NCBI GenBank assembly: GCA_910585795.1
Contig: CAJUFV010000061.1
Coordinates: forward strand, 1-37,818
Reading direction: 5' to 3'
Length of the DNA stretch: 37,818 nt
From: an uncultured Clostridia bacterium
GTDB lineage: Bacteria > Bacillota > Clostridia > UBA1381
Positions 16,616 through 24,049 of this stretch are shown here, piece by piece. Position 1 is the stretch's first letter. Every line of letters starts with the position of its first letter. The notes under the pieces were generated by a model. It ran no database searches and had not been told where the DNA came from. It saw only the letters and a list, made by a program, of their open reading frames with translations. Position numbers and translations under genes: made by a program.

Positions 16616-17695
16616 TTGGCTGATTTTAAAGTTACACCAAATGTATTGCTTTCGTCACAAACTCAATTGAACTCACTGCGAAGCAGATTGTCGGCTTATG
16701 AGTCTGAAATAGCGTCGGTATGCAGTCAGCTTAATTTTAAGCTCGCGGCAAAAGAGTCGCTGAGAAGTAAGCTGAATCGTATTTCGGAAAATGTCGGTAT
16801 ATGCGCTGATTATACTGGTAATATGTCCTCGGCAATAGGAAATATTTCAGGGAAGTATACCGATAGTGAAAATACCATTGTAGGAAATGAACAGGGTACA
16901 AATAACATCATACCAGAAACGGGCGGTTCAACAGAAGCGGTAATAGCAGCGGCAATGGGCGCTGGTGTTGATTTAGGAATAGACCCTGATTGGAATGGAT
17001 TACTTTCTAAAGTAATAGGCAAATTTGGCGTTATAGGCAAGGTTGGACAGGAAATCTGGAATGTAATAGACGATTTTTCAGCAATGAATGTTTTTAAGGG
17101 AGCAAATAATATTGGTAATGCTATATTTGGTATGTTAGATGAACCTGATTGGTTAAAATTAATAGGGTTTAATAAGGAATCAACATCCGGATTTGTTGAC
17201 GCTTTTACAGATGAATTGGGAAAGAAATTTCCAACTGATTTTTCGACAGGCGCCAAAATGGGGAAAACTGTTACAAAATGGATTGGTACTGCGGCAGATG
17301 TTATAGATAATGGTATGAAATATGGTGAAAAAGTAAATGATGGCGATATGTCTGTTAGTGAAGCAGTAGCGTCTACAATGATTGAGACAGGATATGACGC
17401 GCTTATTGGAATGGGAGCCTCTGCTGTTGCTACAGCAGGTTTGGCAGCATTAGGAGTGACTGCTGCGCCTGCAGTGGTAATAGGAGCAGGTGCAGCGGCG
17501 ATTGTATGGGGCGCGGACCAGCTTGTGTCTAATTTTACAGATTATGATTCTCTTGGTGAAGCGGCTACGGCAATGACAGTAAAAGCGGGTGAAGTAATAA
17601 TGGACGGAGTATCCACTGCGTGGGATGGAATTTGTGACTTTTTCGGAAAGTCGCATCAAATGGCCTTTGGCGGTGGAGGCGGCGGAGCGTTTTAG
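16616..17695 (+). CDS. Probable T7SS effector with Gly/Ala-rich membrane-active C-terminus
   Basis: The TTG at 16616 gives M-A-D-F-K-V-T-P and fits the ribosome site better than the upstream in-frame GTG at 16607. The 359-residue protein has a helical N-terminal domain (about 1-90) typical of T7SS cargo and similar to the 98-residue protein at 14522. A middle region follows, then an uninterrupted Gly/Ala/Val hydrophobic stretch (about 263-298) with glycine-zipper-like spacing, and a last amphipathic part ending in six glycines. I see no nuclease, NADase or lipase motif. A pore-forming or membrane-depolarising mode, as proposed for glycine-zipper LXG toxins, is the best guess. A DUF4176-like gene and a two-helix membrane protein follow, matching effector-accessory-immunity order. 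It could alternatively be a structural secreted protein. Confidence 0.8.
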   Translation: MADFKVTPNVLLSSQTQLNSLRSRLSAYESEIASVCSQLNFKLAAKESLRSKLNRISENVGICADYTGNMSSAIGNISGKYTDSENTIVGNEQGTNNIIPETGGSTEAVIAAAMGAGVDLGIDPDWNGLLSKVIGKFGVIGKVGQEIWNVIDDFSAMNVFKGANNIGNAIFGMLDEPDWLKLIGFNKESTSGFVDAFTDELGKKFPTDFSTGAKMGKTVTKWIGTAADVIDNGMKYGEKVNDGDMSVSEAVASTMIETGYDALIGMGASAVATAGLAALGVTAAPAVVIGAGAAAIVWGADQLVSNFTDYDSLGEAATAMTVKAGEVIMDGVSTAWDGICDFFGKSHQMAFGGGGGGAF

Positions 17696-17746
17696 CCGCG
17701 CAAATGTGGTAATATAATAAATCTTTAGAAAGGATATAATAAAAAT

Positions 17747-18025
17747 ATGAATATAAAGGAACTTTTACCTATTGGTTCTGTGGTGTTATTAAAGAACGGA
17801 ACTAAAAAACTAATGGTTGTTGGTATAAAGCAGTTAAAAGCCGATGACAATGTTGAATACGATTATTCTGGTGTTCTTTATCCGGAAGGTAATATGGGAG
17901 GAATGGGGCAGTTTTTATTTAATCATACTGATATAGCAGATATAATTTTTGAAGGCTACAGAAATGCGGAACGTGATGAGTTTATGGATAAATTGGAGCA
18001 TTTCTATGAAAATAAAAAAAATTGA
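17747..18025 (+). CDS. DUF4176-like protein, LXG-effector accessory
   Basis: This encodes 92 residues, beginning with K-E-L-L-P-I-G-S-V-V-L-L-K and containing Y-P-E-G, F-N-H-x-D-I and I-F-E-G-Y, the pattern I recognise as DUF4176. Genes of this family recur beside LXG-type T7SS effectors and are thought to help effector folding or export. It lies 51 bases after the effector gene with an AAAGGA ribosome site and overlaps the following membrane protein gene by 20 bases. Its presence is good independent evidence that the upstream gene is a T7SS effector. Confidence 0.85.
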   Translation: MNIKELLPIGSVVLLKNGTKKLMVVGIKQLKADDNVEYDYSGVLYPEGNMGGMGQFLFNHTDIADIIFEGYRNAERDEFMDKLEHFYENKKN

Positions 18026-18575
18026 TACATCTAAAGGACGTATTCCGACAGATAAAGAAAATTTTTATATGCTGGAATATTTTACAAAACAAAGCCTGCG
18101 TAAAAAGCGTCTGTTTTTAATTATTTTAGTGCCGTTTGCTATATTATGTGGAATTACTGTAATAGGTCAGTTGATGTTGATTTTAAATAATATGTCGAGA
18201 AATACAGACGGAATAATTACACTTCTTTTATTTTCGTTGTTTTTTGCGGGAATCATATATCTGATAAAAAGAGCATGTAATGGTATGCCGCAAATACAAT
18301 TTATAAAGGAAAAGGATTATTATGTTTTTGATGTTTGGTGTGAGAAAGCTATTAATAATTTTAATGAAAGAAATGAACAGCCTTCATATATATGCACATT
18401 GAAATTTAATGATGAAAGCATATTGACGGATAAATACTTCATAAAAAAACAGGATATCAAGGACTATAAAATTTTGAAAAAATCATATGAAATGGAAGGC
18501 AGAGCTATGTTAGTGTGTTATTTTCCGCAAATTAAGTATGCTCAATTATTTGATAAGGCACAAATAGAGCTGTGA
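18006..18575 (+). CDS. Two-helix membrane protein, candidate immunity protein
   Basis: I place the start at ATG 18006 because GGAG (17995-17998) lies 7 bases upstream. The 189-residue product has two membrane helices (about 31-58 and 68-88) with a short loop and a soluble C-terminal domain of about 100 residues on the cytosolic side. No family is recognised. Position directly after effector and DUF4176, overlap with the latter, and membrane location fit an immunity protein against a membrane-acting toxin. Direct evidence is absent. Confidence 0.72.
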   Translation: MKIKKIDTSKGRIPTDKENFYMLEYFTKQSLRKKRLFLIILVPFAILCGITVIGQLMLILNNMSRNTDGIITLLLFSLFFAGIIYLIKRACNGMPQIQFIKEKDYYVFDVWCEKAINNFNERNEQPSYICTLKFNDESILTDKYFIKKQDIKDYKILKKSYEMEGRAMLVCYFPQIKYAQLFDKAQIEL

Positions 18576-18619
18576 AATATCAGTATTAGATAATTACATA
18601 TTATTATTTAAAGAGAATA

Positions 18620-18651
18620 AAAAAACCGTACATTGATATGTACGGTTTTTT
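18620..18651. terminator. Bidirectional terminator between effector module and tRNA-Ser
   Basis: A 14-bp perfect stem (18620-18633 with 18638-18651, loop TGAT) has an A6 run on one flank and a T6 run on the other, so it can stop transcripts from either side. Its last base is the first base of the encoded CCA complement of the tRNA. Confidence 0.85.
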
Positions 18652-18742
18652 GGCGGACGGGGTGGGATTCGAACCCACGTGCCGGAGTTACCGGCAAACT
18701 GATTTCGAGTCAGCCCCGTTATGACCACTTCGATACCCGTCC
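18651..18742 (-). tRNA. tRNA-Ser (anticodon CGA)
   Basis: This is a 92-base class II tRNA on the minus strand. The acceptor stem GGACGGG pairs with CCCGTCC, followed by G73 and an encoded CCA. The anticodon stem CTGA/TCAG encloses loop CTCGAAA, giving anticodon CGA for UCG codons. The long variable arm (GCCGG/CCGGC) and the T-loop GTTCGAATC confirm serine identity. Its 3' end faces the T7SS locus. Confidence 0.96.
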
Positions 18743-18747
18743 GTAGA

Positions 18748-18776
18748 TGTTAAAGACAAAAATTTTATTCTGTCAA
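18748..18776 (-). promoter_or_regulatory. Promoter of tRNA-Ser
   Basis: On the minus strand TTGACA (18771-18776) is followed after 17 bases by TTAACA (18748-18753), which ends 5 bases before the mature tRNA 5' end. The -35 is perfect and the -10 is weak. Confidence 0.6.
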
Positions 18777-18894
18777 ATAACCTTAATATTAAATTACAAA
18801 AACTAACTGGATGTGTTTATTATCAGTATTTCAAACCACGGAATATTTTATCATATTAAAGAAAAAAAGTCAAGCAGTAACACTGATTTTAAAT

Positions 18895-18934
18895 AAATAA
18901 CAGCCTGAAGGTATTATGTTTCAGGCTGTTATTT
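18895..18934 (-). terminator. Terminator after mscL
   Basis: A perfect 15-bp stem (18895-18909 with 18920-18934, 10-base loop) lies 9 bases past the mscL stop. The minus-strand side runs into an AT-rich tract. Confidence 0.78.
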
Positions 18935-18943
18935 GTCATATTA

Positions 18944-19378
18944 TTAGCTCTTATCTTTTAATAAATCACGTATTTCGGTAAGTAATGCCTCCTGAGTAGG
19001 TACAGGAGGAGTTTCTGCGGGAATATCTTCTTTTTTCGATATTTTATCTCGCATTGTATTAATGGCTTTTACAACACAGAATATAACAAATGCAATGACC
19101 AGAAAATTAATAATTGCTCCTAAAAATGAACCTATTTTAATTTCAGTTCCCGGAATAATCCAGTTTGTCATAGAAAGCAGAGTGTCGGAAGCTCCTCCCG
19201 TAACAGAGGCCGCTTCTGTTTTAAAGAATTTTGTTATCAGAGCTATCGCGGGATTAATAACATCACCGACAAGAGAGTTTACTATGGCTGTGAAAGCGCC
19301 GCCTACCACAACACCAACCGCCATATCCATTGCGTTGCCTTTAGCAATGAATTCTTTAAATTCATCTAAAAATTTCAT
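18944..19378 (-). CDS. mscL: Large-conductance mechanosensitive channel MscL
   Basis: This encodes 144 residues, the usual MscL length. It begins with the amphipathic N-helix (M-K-F-L-D-E-F-K-E-F), then F-I-A-K-G-N-A-M-D-M-A-V-G-V-V-V-G and G-A-F-T-A-I-V in the pore-lining first membrane helix. A second membrane helix follows near 83-103, then a charged cytosolic C-terminal helix. The homopentamer opens under membrane tension to release solutes in hypo-osmotic shock. AGGAGG lies 8 bases before the ATG and overlaps the end of glyS. The two genes are 12 bases apart and probably share the glyS promoter. Confidence 0.97.
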   Translation of the reverse strand: MKFLDEFKEFIAKGNAMDMAVGVVVGGAFTAIVNSLVGDVINPAIALITKFFKTEAASVTGGASDTLLSMTNWIIPGTEIKIGSFLGAIINFLVIAFVIFCVVKAINTMRDKISKKEDIPAETPPVPTQEALLTEIRDLLKDKS

Positions 19379-19390
19379 AGACAGAACCTC

Positions 19391-20782
19391 CTAAAAGGAC
19401 ATTTTTTCTTCAAGAAACGCTTCAAGGTCGCTAATTTTTATCCTCTGCTGCTCCATTGTGTCTCTGTCACGAACTGTAACAGCGTTGTCATCAAGAGAAT
19501 CAAAGTCAAATGTAATGCAATAAGGCGTGCCTATTTCATCCTGTCTGCGGTAACGCTTACCTATTGAGCCCGCATTGTCATATTCACAGTTGAATTTCTT
19601 TGAAAGCTGTTCATATACCGCTGTTGCTCCTTCGTCAAGCTTCTTTGAAAGCGGAAGGACTGCCGCTTTTACAGGCGCAAGCGCCGGATGAAGGTGCATA
19701 ACAACTCTGCTGTCACCGCCTTCAAGCTCTTCCTCGTCATATGCCTCTACAAGGAAGGCAAGAGCGACTCTGTCCGCACCCAGCGATGGTTCAATACAAT
19801 AAGGAACATATTTTTCATTTGTAGCAGGGTCCATATATTCCATATTTTCTCCGCTGTGCTCCATATGCTGTTTTAAGTCGTAATCAGTTCTGTCAGCTAT
19901 ACCCCATAATTCACCCCAGCCAAACGGGAATACAAACTCGATATCAGAGGTGGCATTGGAGTAGAAAGCAAGCTCCTCTGGGGAGTGGTCTCTAAAACGC
20001 AGATTTTCTTCTTTAATACCTAGATTTAAAAGGAAGTCCATACAATACTTTTTCCAGTAAGCATGCCATTCAAGGTCGGTGCCAGGAGCGCAGAAAAATT
20101 CAAGCTCCATCTGTTCAAATTCGCGCGTTCTGAAAGTAAAATTACCAGGAGTAATTTCATTTCTGAAGGATTTACCGATTTGTCCTATGCCGAAAGGAAC
20201 CTTTTTACGACTTGTACGCTGAACGCTCTTGAAATTTACAAATATACCCTGAGCTGTTTCCGGACGAAGATATACAACAGATGATGAATCTTCTGTAACG
20301 CCCTGAAACGTTTTGAACATCAGATTGAATTCACGAATGTCGGTATAGTTATGCTTTCCGCATTTCGGGCATACAATGTTGTTTTTGCTGATGTACTCAA
20401 CCATTTTTTCCTTGCTCCAGCCATCTACGGTTATATCCTCACCGTTTTCGTGCGCAAAGTCCTCAATCAGCTTGTCCGCTCTGTGGCGTGATTTACATTC
20501 CTTGCAATCCATAAGAGGGTCGGAAAAGCCGCCTACATGTCCTGAAGCAACCCATACTTCGGGGTTCATCAAAATAGCGCAGTCAAGACCGACATTGTAT
20601 TTTGATTCCTGTATAAATTTTTTCCACCATGCTTTTTTGACATTATTCTTGAATTCAACACCAAGAGGCCCATAGTCCCATGTGTTAGCCAGTCCGCCGT
20701 AAATTTCGCTGCCTGGATATACATATCCTCTGCCCTTGCATAAAGCAACGATTTTGTCCATTGTTTTATCTGAGTTTTTCAT
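19391..20782 (-). CDS. glyS: Glycyl-tRNA synthetase, single-chain (alpha2) type
   Basis: This is a class II aminoacyl-tRNA synthetase that charges tRNA-Gly. The 463-residue protein (from ATG 20782) starts with the G-R-G-Y-V-Y-P-G-S-E-I-Y-G-G segment typical of the eukaryote/archaea-like homodimeric GlyRS. It has cysteine pairs (C-K-E-C and C-P-K-C), a motif 2 region (F-R-N-E-I-T-P with F-R-T-R-E-F), motif 3 (E-P-S-L-G-A-D-R), and an anticodon-binding C-terminus. A TTG at 20806 is in frame but sits on top of the AAAGGA ribosome site. ATG 20782 has a rather long 15-base spacing, so the start is uncertain. The leader is too short for a glycine T-box. It is followed by mscL in the same operon. 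Confidence 0.95.
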   Translation of the reverse strand: MKNSDKTMDKIVALCKGRGYVYPGSEIYGGLANTWDYGPLGVEFKNNVKKAWWKKFIQESKYNVGLDCAILMNPEVWVASGHVGGFSDPLMDCKECKSRHRADKLIEDFAHENGEDITVDGWSKEKMVEYISKNNIVCPKCGKHNYTDIREFNLMFKTFQGVTEDSSSVVYLRPETAQGIFVNFKSVQRTSRKKVPFGIGQIGKSFRNEITPGNFTFRTREFEQMELEFFCAPGTDLEWHAYWKKYCMDFLLNLGIKEENLRFRDHSPEELAFYSNATSDIEFVFPFGWGELWGIADRTDYDLKQHMEHSGENMEYMDPATNEKYVPYCIEPSLGADRVALAFLVEAYDEEELEGGDSRVVMHLHPALAPVKAAVLPLSKKLDEGATAVYEQLSKKFNCEYDNAGSIGKRYRRQDEIGTPYCITFDFDSLDDNAVTVRDRDTMEQQRIKISDLEAFLEEKMSF

Positions 20783-20824
20783 AGTTAAAATATTCAATCC
20801 TTTCAATAATTTACACTTATATAT

Positions 20825-20853
20825 AGTTTATAGAAATCCCCGCTGTTTGTCAA
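20825..20853 (-). promoter_or_regulatory. Promoter of glyS-mscL
   Basis: On the minus strand TTGACA (20848-20853) and TAAACT (20825-20830) are 17 bases apart, about 45 bases upstream of the glyS ATG. Confidence 0.68.
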
Positions 20854-20939
20854 GGAATTTGATAAAAAATATTGATGCGTTTTTTGTATTATTATGAAGG
20901 GACATAAAAGGTTATGTAAACCCCCAGATGTTTATAAAT

Positions 20940-21037
20940 TTATCCACGATTAGTGTATAAAGCGGTGATAAGATACGGAAAGGACAGGCTTTTGGGAATT
21001 TTTTCTGCGCCGTCAGCGTGGATAAATGTGTGGATAA
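20940..21037. promoter_or_regulatory. Three DnaA-box-like 9-mers
   Basis: TTATCCACG is at 20940-20948 on the plus strand. On the minus strand TTATCCACG is at 21017-21025 and the perfect consensus TTATCCACA at 21029-21037. The last two start 12 bases apart. They could bind DnaA as a regulator or titration site. No dnaA or dnaN gene is nearby, so an origin is not supported. Confidence 0.5.
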
Positions 21038-21046
21038 CGTGAGTTT

Positions 21047-21073
21047 TAACATTGCTGTAACATTACTGTAATG
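21047..21073. promoter_or_regulatory. Operator-like tandem repeat and palindrome
   Basis: TAACATTGCTG (21047-21057) and TAACATTACTG (21058-21068) are tandem near-copies. The second overlaps the 13-base palindrome CATTAC-T-GTAATG (21061-21073). They end 25 bases before the -35 of the BFD-like gene, a typical regulator position. The binding protein is unknown. Confidence 0.45.
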
Positions 21074-21098
21074 TGAATTATGTAAAATAATAATATAT

Positions 21099-21127
21099 TT
21101 GACATGTGAATAAATTTGTGGGATAAT
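21099..21127 (+). promoter_or_regulatory. Promoter of the BFD-like gene
   Basis: TTGACA (21099-21104), a 17-base spacer and GATAAT (21122-21127), 28 bases before the start codon. Confidence 0.75.
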
Positions 21128-21155
21128 TGGTAATATAACTTATGAGGTGATAATT

Positions 21156-21338
21156 ATGCAAGATGATAAAATAGTGTGCAATTGTACGGGAGTGACAATA
21201 GGCGATATACGCGAGGCAATAAAAAAGGGAGCGTCAAGCTTTGACGAGGTTCAGGAAATGACCGGAGTATCAAGCGTTTGCGGCGCGTGTCTCGAGTATG
21301 CGGAAAATGTTGTTAAGGCGATTCTTGGCGGAGAATGA
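21156..21338 (+). CDS. BFD-like [2Fe-2S]-binding protein
   Basis: This encodes 60 residues with the bacterioferritin-associated ferredoxin pattern: C-N-C-T-G-V-T near the start and V-C-G-A-C-L about 33 residues later, giving four cysteines in C-x-C ... C-x2-C for one [2Fe-2S] cluster. Stand-alone BFD-like proteins take part in iron release or electron transfer. ATG 21156 is chosen over the GTG at 21147 because GAGGTG (21144-21149) overlaps the latter. It is a single-gene unit with its own promoter and terminator. No bacterioferritin gene is in the window. Confidence 0.9.
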   Translation: MQDDKIVCNCTGVTIGDIREAIKKGASSFDEVQEMTGVSSVCGACLEYAENVVKAILGGE

Positions 21339-21351
21339 TTACCGAAGGCCT

Positions 21352-21379
21352 GACGCGGACTGTATGTCCGCGTCTTTTT
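21352..21379 (+). terminator. Terminator of the BFD-like gene
   Basis: A 9-bp GC-rich stem (GACGCGGAC, 21352-21360, with 21366-21374), 5-base loop, followed by TTTTTG. Confidence 0.9.
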
Positions 21380-21390
21380 GTTTATTTATG

Positions 21391-21420
21391 TTGGACAAAC
21401 TGATGAACATATGATAAAAT
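21391..21420 (+). promoter_or_regulatory. Probable promoter of the EF-G-like/NYN gene
   Basis: TGGACA (21392-21397) within TTGGACA, a 17-base spacer and TAAAAT (21415-21420), 36 bases upstream of the ATG. Confidence 0.5.
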
Positions 21421-21455
21421 AAATCAGATAAGATATTAGACAGGATAGACAGGAT

Positions 21456-24020
21456 ATGAATAAACTTGTAATTGGAATATTGGCGCATGTTGATTCCGGG
21501 AAAACAACTCTTTCGGAGGCTATGCTTTATACAGCGGGAGAGCTTCGCTCTTTGGGCAGAGTTGACCATGGCAGTGCGTTTCTTGACACAAATGAAATAG
21601 AGCGGGACAGAGGTATTACCATTTTTTCAAAGCAGGCGGTTATGCGTTTTCATGATACAGAATTCACATTGCTTGACACTCCTGGTCATGTGGATTTTTC
21701 GACTGAAATGGAACGTACGCTTAATGTTCTTGATTATGCTGTGCTTGTGGTGAGCGCATCTGACGGTGTGCAAAATCATACTGAGACACTTTGGAGGCTT
21801 TTAAAGCGATACAATGTGCCTGTTTTTGTGTTTGTAAATAAAACAGATTTGAATAATGATAAAGAATCGGTTATGAATGAGATTAGATACCGTTTCGGCG
21901 ATGGATGTGTTGATTTCAGTACGGACAGGGATAACGATGTTTTTCATGAATTTCTTTCAATGTGTGACGAAAATATAATGAATGATTTTCTGGAAAGAGG
22001 AAATGTGAAAACTGAAGATATACGAAATGCGATAGTTCAACGGAAGGTTTTTCCGTGCTTTTTCGGCTCGGCGCTTAAAACAGATGGTGTAAGTGAATTT
22101 ATGAAGGGGCTTGCGCTTTACACAAGGCGCGCGATATATGATGATATATTTGGCGCGCAGGTATTTAAAATTACACAGGAGGACGGAGTACGCCTTACTT
22201 ATATGAAAATTACGGGCGGCAGTCTTAAAGTAAAAGCTCAGCTTGAAGGCAGCGGGAAAAACGAATGGAGTGAAAAGGTAAATCAGATACGTATTTATTC
22301 TGGGGAAAAATATAAAACAGTTGATGAAGCTCAGGCAGGCACGGTATGCGCTGTTACAGGACTTACTAAGACATATCCCGGTGAGGGTATAGGCAATGCT
22401 TTAGACGCAAAGGCGGCGGTGCTGGAAAGTGTGCTTACCTATAAGATAGAGCTTCCTGATGATATTGACGCGCATACCGCGCTGGAGAAACTGCGCCGGC
22501 TGGAGGAAGAAGACCCACAGCTGCGGATAATATGGAATGAACAGCTTCAGGAGATACACACACAGGTTATGGGCGAGGTACAGTTAGAGGTGCTTACGCG
22601 GATTATTGCTGAAAGATTTGGGTTTAAGGTGGAATTTACACATGGCTCAATCGCGTATAAGGAGACTATAGCGGCGCCTATCGAAGGAGTGGGGCATTAT
22701 GAGCCGCTTCGTCATTACGCTGAAGTGCATTTGCTGATGGAACCGGCTGAGAGAGGCAGCGGCTTGGAGTTTGCGGTAAATTGCGGTGAGGACACGCTTG
22801 ACCGTAACTGGCAGAGACTTATTTTGACTCATTTGAAGGAGAAAAGTCATATAGGAGTGCTGACAGGCTCGCCTATTACAGATATGAAAATTACGCTGAC
22901 GGCAGGCCGCGCGCACCAGAAGCACACGGAAGGCGGAGATTTTCGACAGGCGACGTACCGCGCTGTAAGGCAGGGATTAAAAATGGCTGAGAGCGTATTG
23001 CTTGAGCCGTATTATGAATTTCATTTGGAAGTGCCTACAGAAAGCATAGGACGCGCAATGACGGATATTACGCAAATGGGCGGCCGTTTTTTTCAGCCAG
23101 AGACGCGCGGTGAAATGACGGTTATATCAGGCAGCGCTCCGGTTGCTGCTATGCGTGACTATAATAAGGAGGTAATAGGCTATACAAGCGGCCGAGGACG
23201 GCTTAACTGTATCCTGAGCGGATATGAGCCGTGCGGTGACGCGGAAAAGGTAATAGAAGAAATAGGCTATAATTTTGATACAGACCTTGAAAATCCGGCG
23301 GATTCAGTATTTTGCTCGCATGGTGCGGGATTTGTGGTCAAGTGGGACAAGGTATACGATTATATGCACCTTGACGGTATAAGCTTTGATAATGAAGAAG
23401 AGGAGAATGCTTCTGATACAGTGCGGCGGAGAGCGGAAAGTTATCTTGATATGGTGGCTGACGATAATGAGCTTATGCAGATTTTTGAACGAACATATGG
23501 GAAGGTGACACGTAAAGATACTGCTCGTACGGTCAGAAAAACAGTCTCAGCACAGAAGAAGTACGGTAAGGCTAAGCCGCTGCCTAAAGGACCGGAATAT
23601 CTGCTTGTTGACGGTTATAATATAATATTTGCGTGGGATGAGCTGAAAGAGCTGGCAAAGAGCGGATTAAATATAGCTCGTGACAGATTGATTGATATTT
23701 TATGTAATTACTGCGGTTTCCGCAGGTGTGAGCTGATATTGGTATTTGACGCGTATAAGGTAAAGGGCGGTAAAGGAAGTGTTGAGAAAATCCATAATAT
23801 AAATGTAGTTTATACAAAGGAAGCGGAGACGGCTGATATGTATATTGAAAAGACAACGCACGAGCTTGGAAGGAAGCACCGCGTTCGTGTGGCGACATCT
23901 GACAGCCTTGAACAGATTATAATATTGGGGAACGGAGCCGTAAGAGTGTCAGCAGGCGAATTTTACCGTGAGGTTAAGGAAGCGGAAAAGGCAATTATGG
24001 AGATTATATCAAAAAAGTAA
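21456..24020 (+). CDS. EF-G/TetM-type ribosomal GTPase fused to a YacP/Rae1-like NYN nuclease domain
   Basis: This encodes 854 residues. The N-terminal G domain has A-H-V-D-S-G-K-T-T (10-18), R-G-I-T-I (52-56), D-T-P-G-H (74-78), N-K-T-D (128-131) and an S-A-L-K motif. EF-G/TetM domains II to V follow up to about 640. The domain IV tip, where TetM has Y-S-P-V-S-T, reads A-G-R-A-H-Q-K-H-T-E-G-G, so tetracycline displacement is doubtful. After a basic linker, residues from about 713 form a NYN/PIN-like nuclease domain with acidic residues D719 (in V-D-G-Y-N), D765, D794 and D816. It resembles YacP/Rae1, a ribosome-associated endoribonuclease acting at the A site in Bacillus subtilis. The fusion suggests a GTPase that delivers a nuclease to ribosomes. 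It heads a run of same-strand genes. Databases often label such proteins as tetracycline resistance. Confidence 0.9.
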   Translation: MNKLVIGILAHVDSGKTTLSEAMLYTAGELRSLGRVDHGSAFLDTNEIERDRGITIFSKQAVMRFHDTEFTLLDTPGHVDFSTEMERTLNVLDYAVLVVSASDGVQNHTETLWRLLKRYNVPVFVFVNKTDLNNDKESVMNEIRYRFGDGCVDFSTDRDNDVFHEFLSMCDENIMNDFLERGNVKTEDIRNAIVQRKVFPCFFGSALKTDGVSEFMKGLALYTRRAIYDDIFGAQVFKITQEDGVRLTYMKITGGSLKVKAQLEGSGKNEWSEKVNQIRIYSGEKYKTVDEAQAGTVCAVTGLTKTYPGEGIGNALDAKAAVLESVLTYKIELPDDIDAHTALEKLRRLEEEDPQLRIIWNEQLQEIHTQVMGEVQLEVLTRIIAERFGFKVEFTHGSIAYKETIAAPIEGVGHYEPLRHYAEVHLLMEPAERGSGLEFAVNCGEDTLDRNWQRLILTHLKEKSHIGVLTGSPITDMKITLTAGRAHQKHTEGGDFRQATYRAVRQGLKMAESVLLEPYYEFHLEVPTESIGRAMTDITQMGGRFFQPETRGEMTVISGSAPVAAMRDYNKEVIGYTSGRGRLNCILSGYEPCGDAEKVIEEIGYNFDTDLENPADSVFCSHGAGFVVKWDKVYDYMHLDGISFDNEEEENASDTVRRRAESYLDMVADDNELMQIFERTYGKVTRKDTARTVRKTVSAQKKYGKAKPLPKGPEYLLVDGYNIIFAWDELKELAKSGLNIARDRLIDILCNYCGFRRCELILVFDAYKVKGGKGSVEKIHNINVVYTKEAETADMYIEKTTHELGRKHRVRVATSDSLEQIIILGNGAVRVSAGEFYREVKEAEKAIMEIISKK

Positions 24021-24049
24021 GGTTGTATATTATAAAGGGGTGTCATGGT

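Larger units (their letters stand above)
20807..21155. other. Gene-free divergent regulatory region
   Basis: This 349-base region separates glyS (leftward) from the BFD-like gene (rightward). I see no gene or RNA in it. It holds a promoter for each side, three DnaA-box-like 9-mers and a palindromic repeat, described separately. Confidence 0.8.

Noticed and set aside
17450..17659. Antisense reading frame under the effector gene
   Set aside because: It lacks a good start site, and its composition is that of a shadow of the Gly/Ala-rich coding strand.
20807..20860. T-box leader before the glycyl-tRNA synthetase gene
   Set aside because: The promoter leaves a leader of only a few dozen bases; no specifier loop, T-box sequence or terminator fits.
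20940..21037. Replication origin
   Set aside because: Only three DnaA-like boxes, and no dnaA, dnaN or other origin-associated gene in the window; a regulatory role is more likely.
21456..24020. Acquired tetracycline resistance gene tet(M)
   Set aside because: The tip of domain IV lacks the tetracycline-displacing residues, the protein is longer by a nuclease domain, and no mobile element surrounds it.
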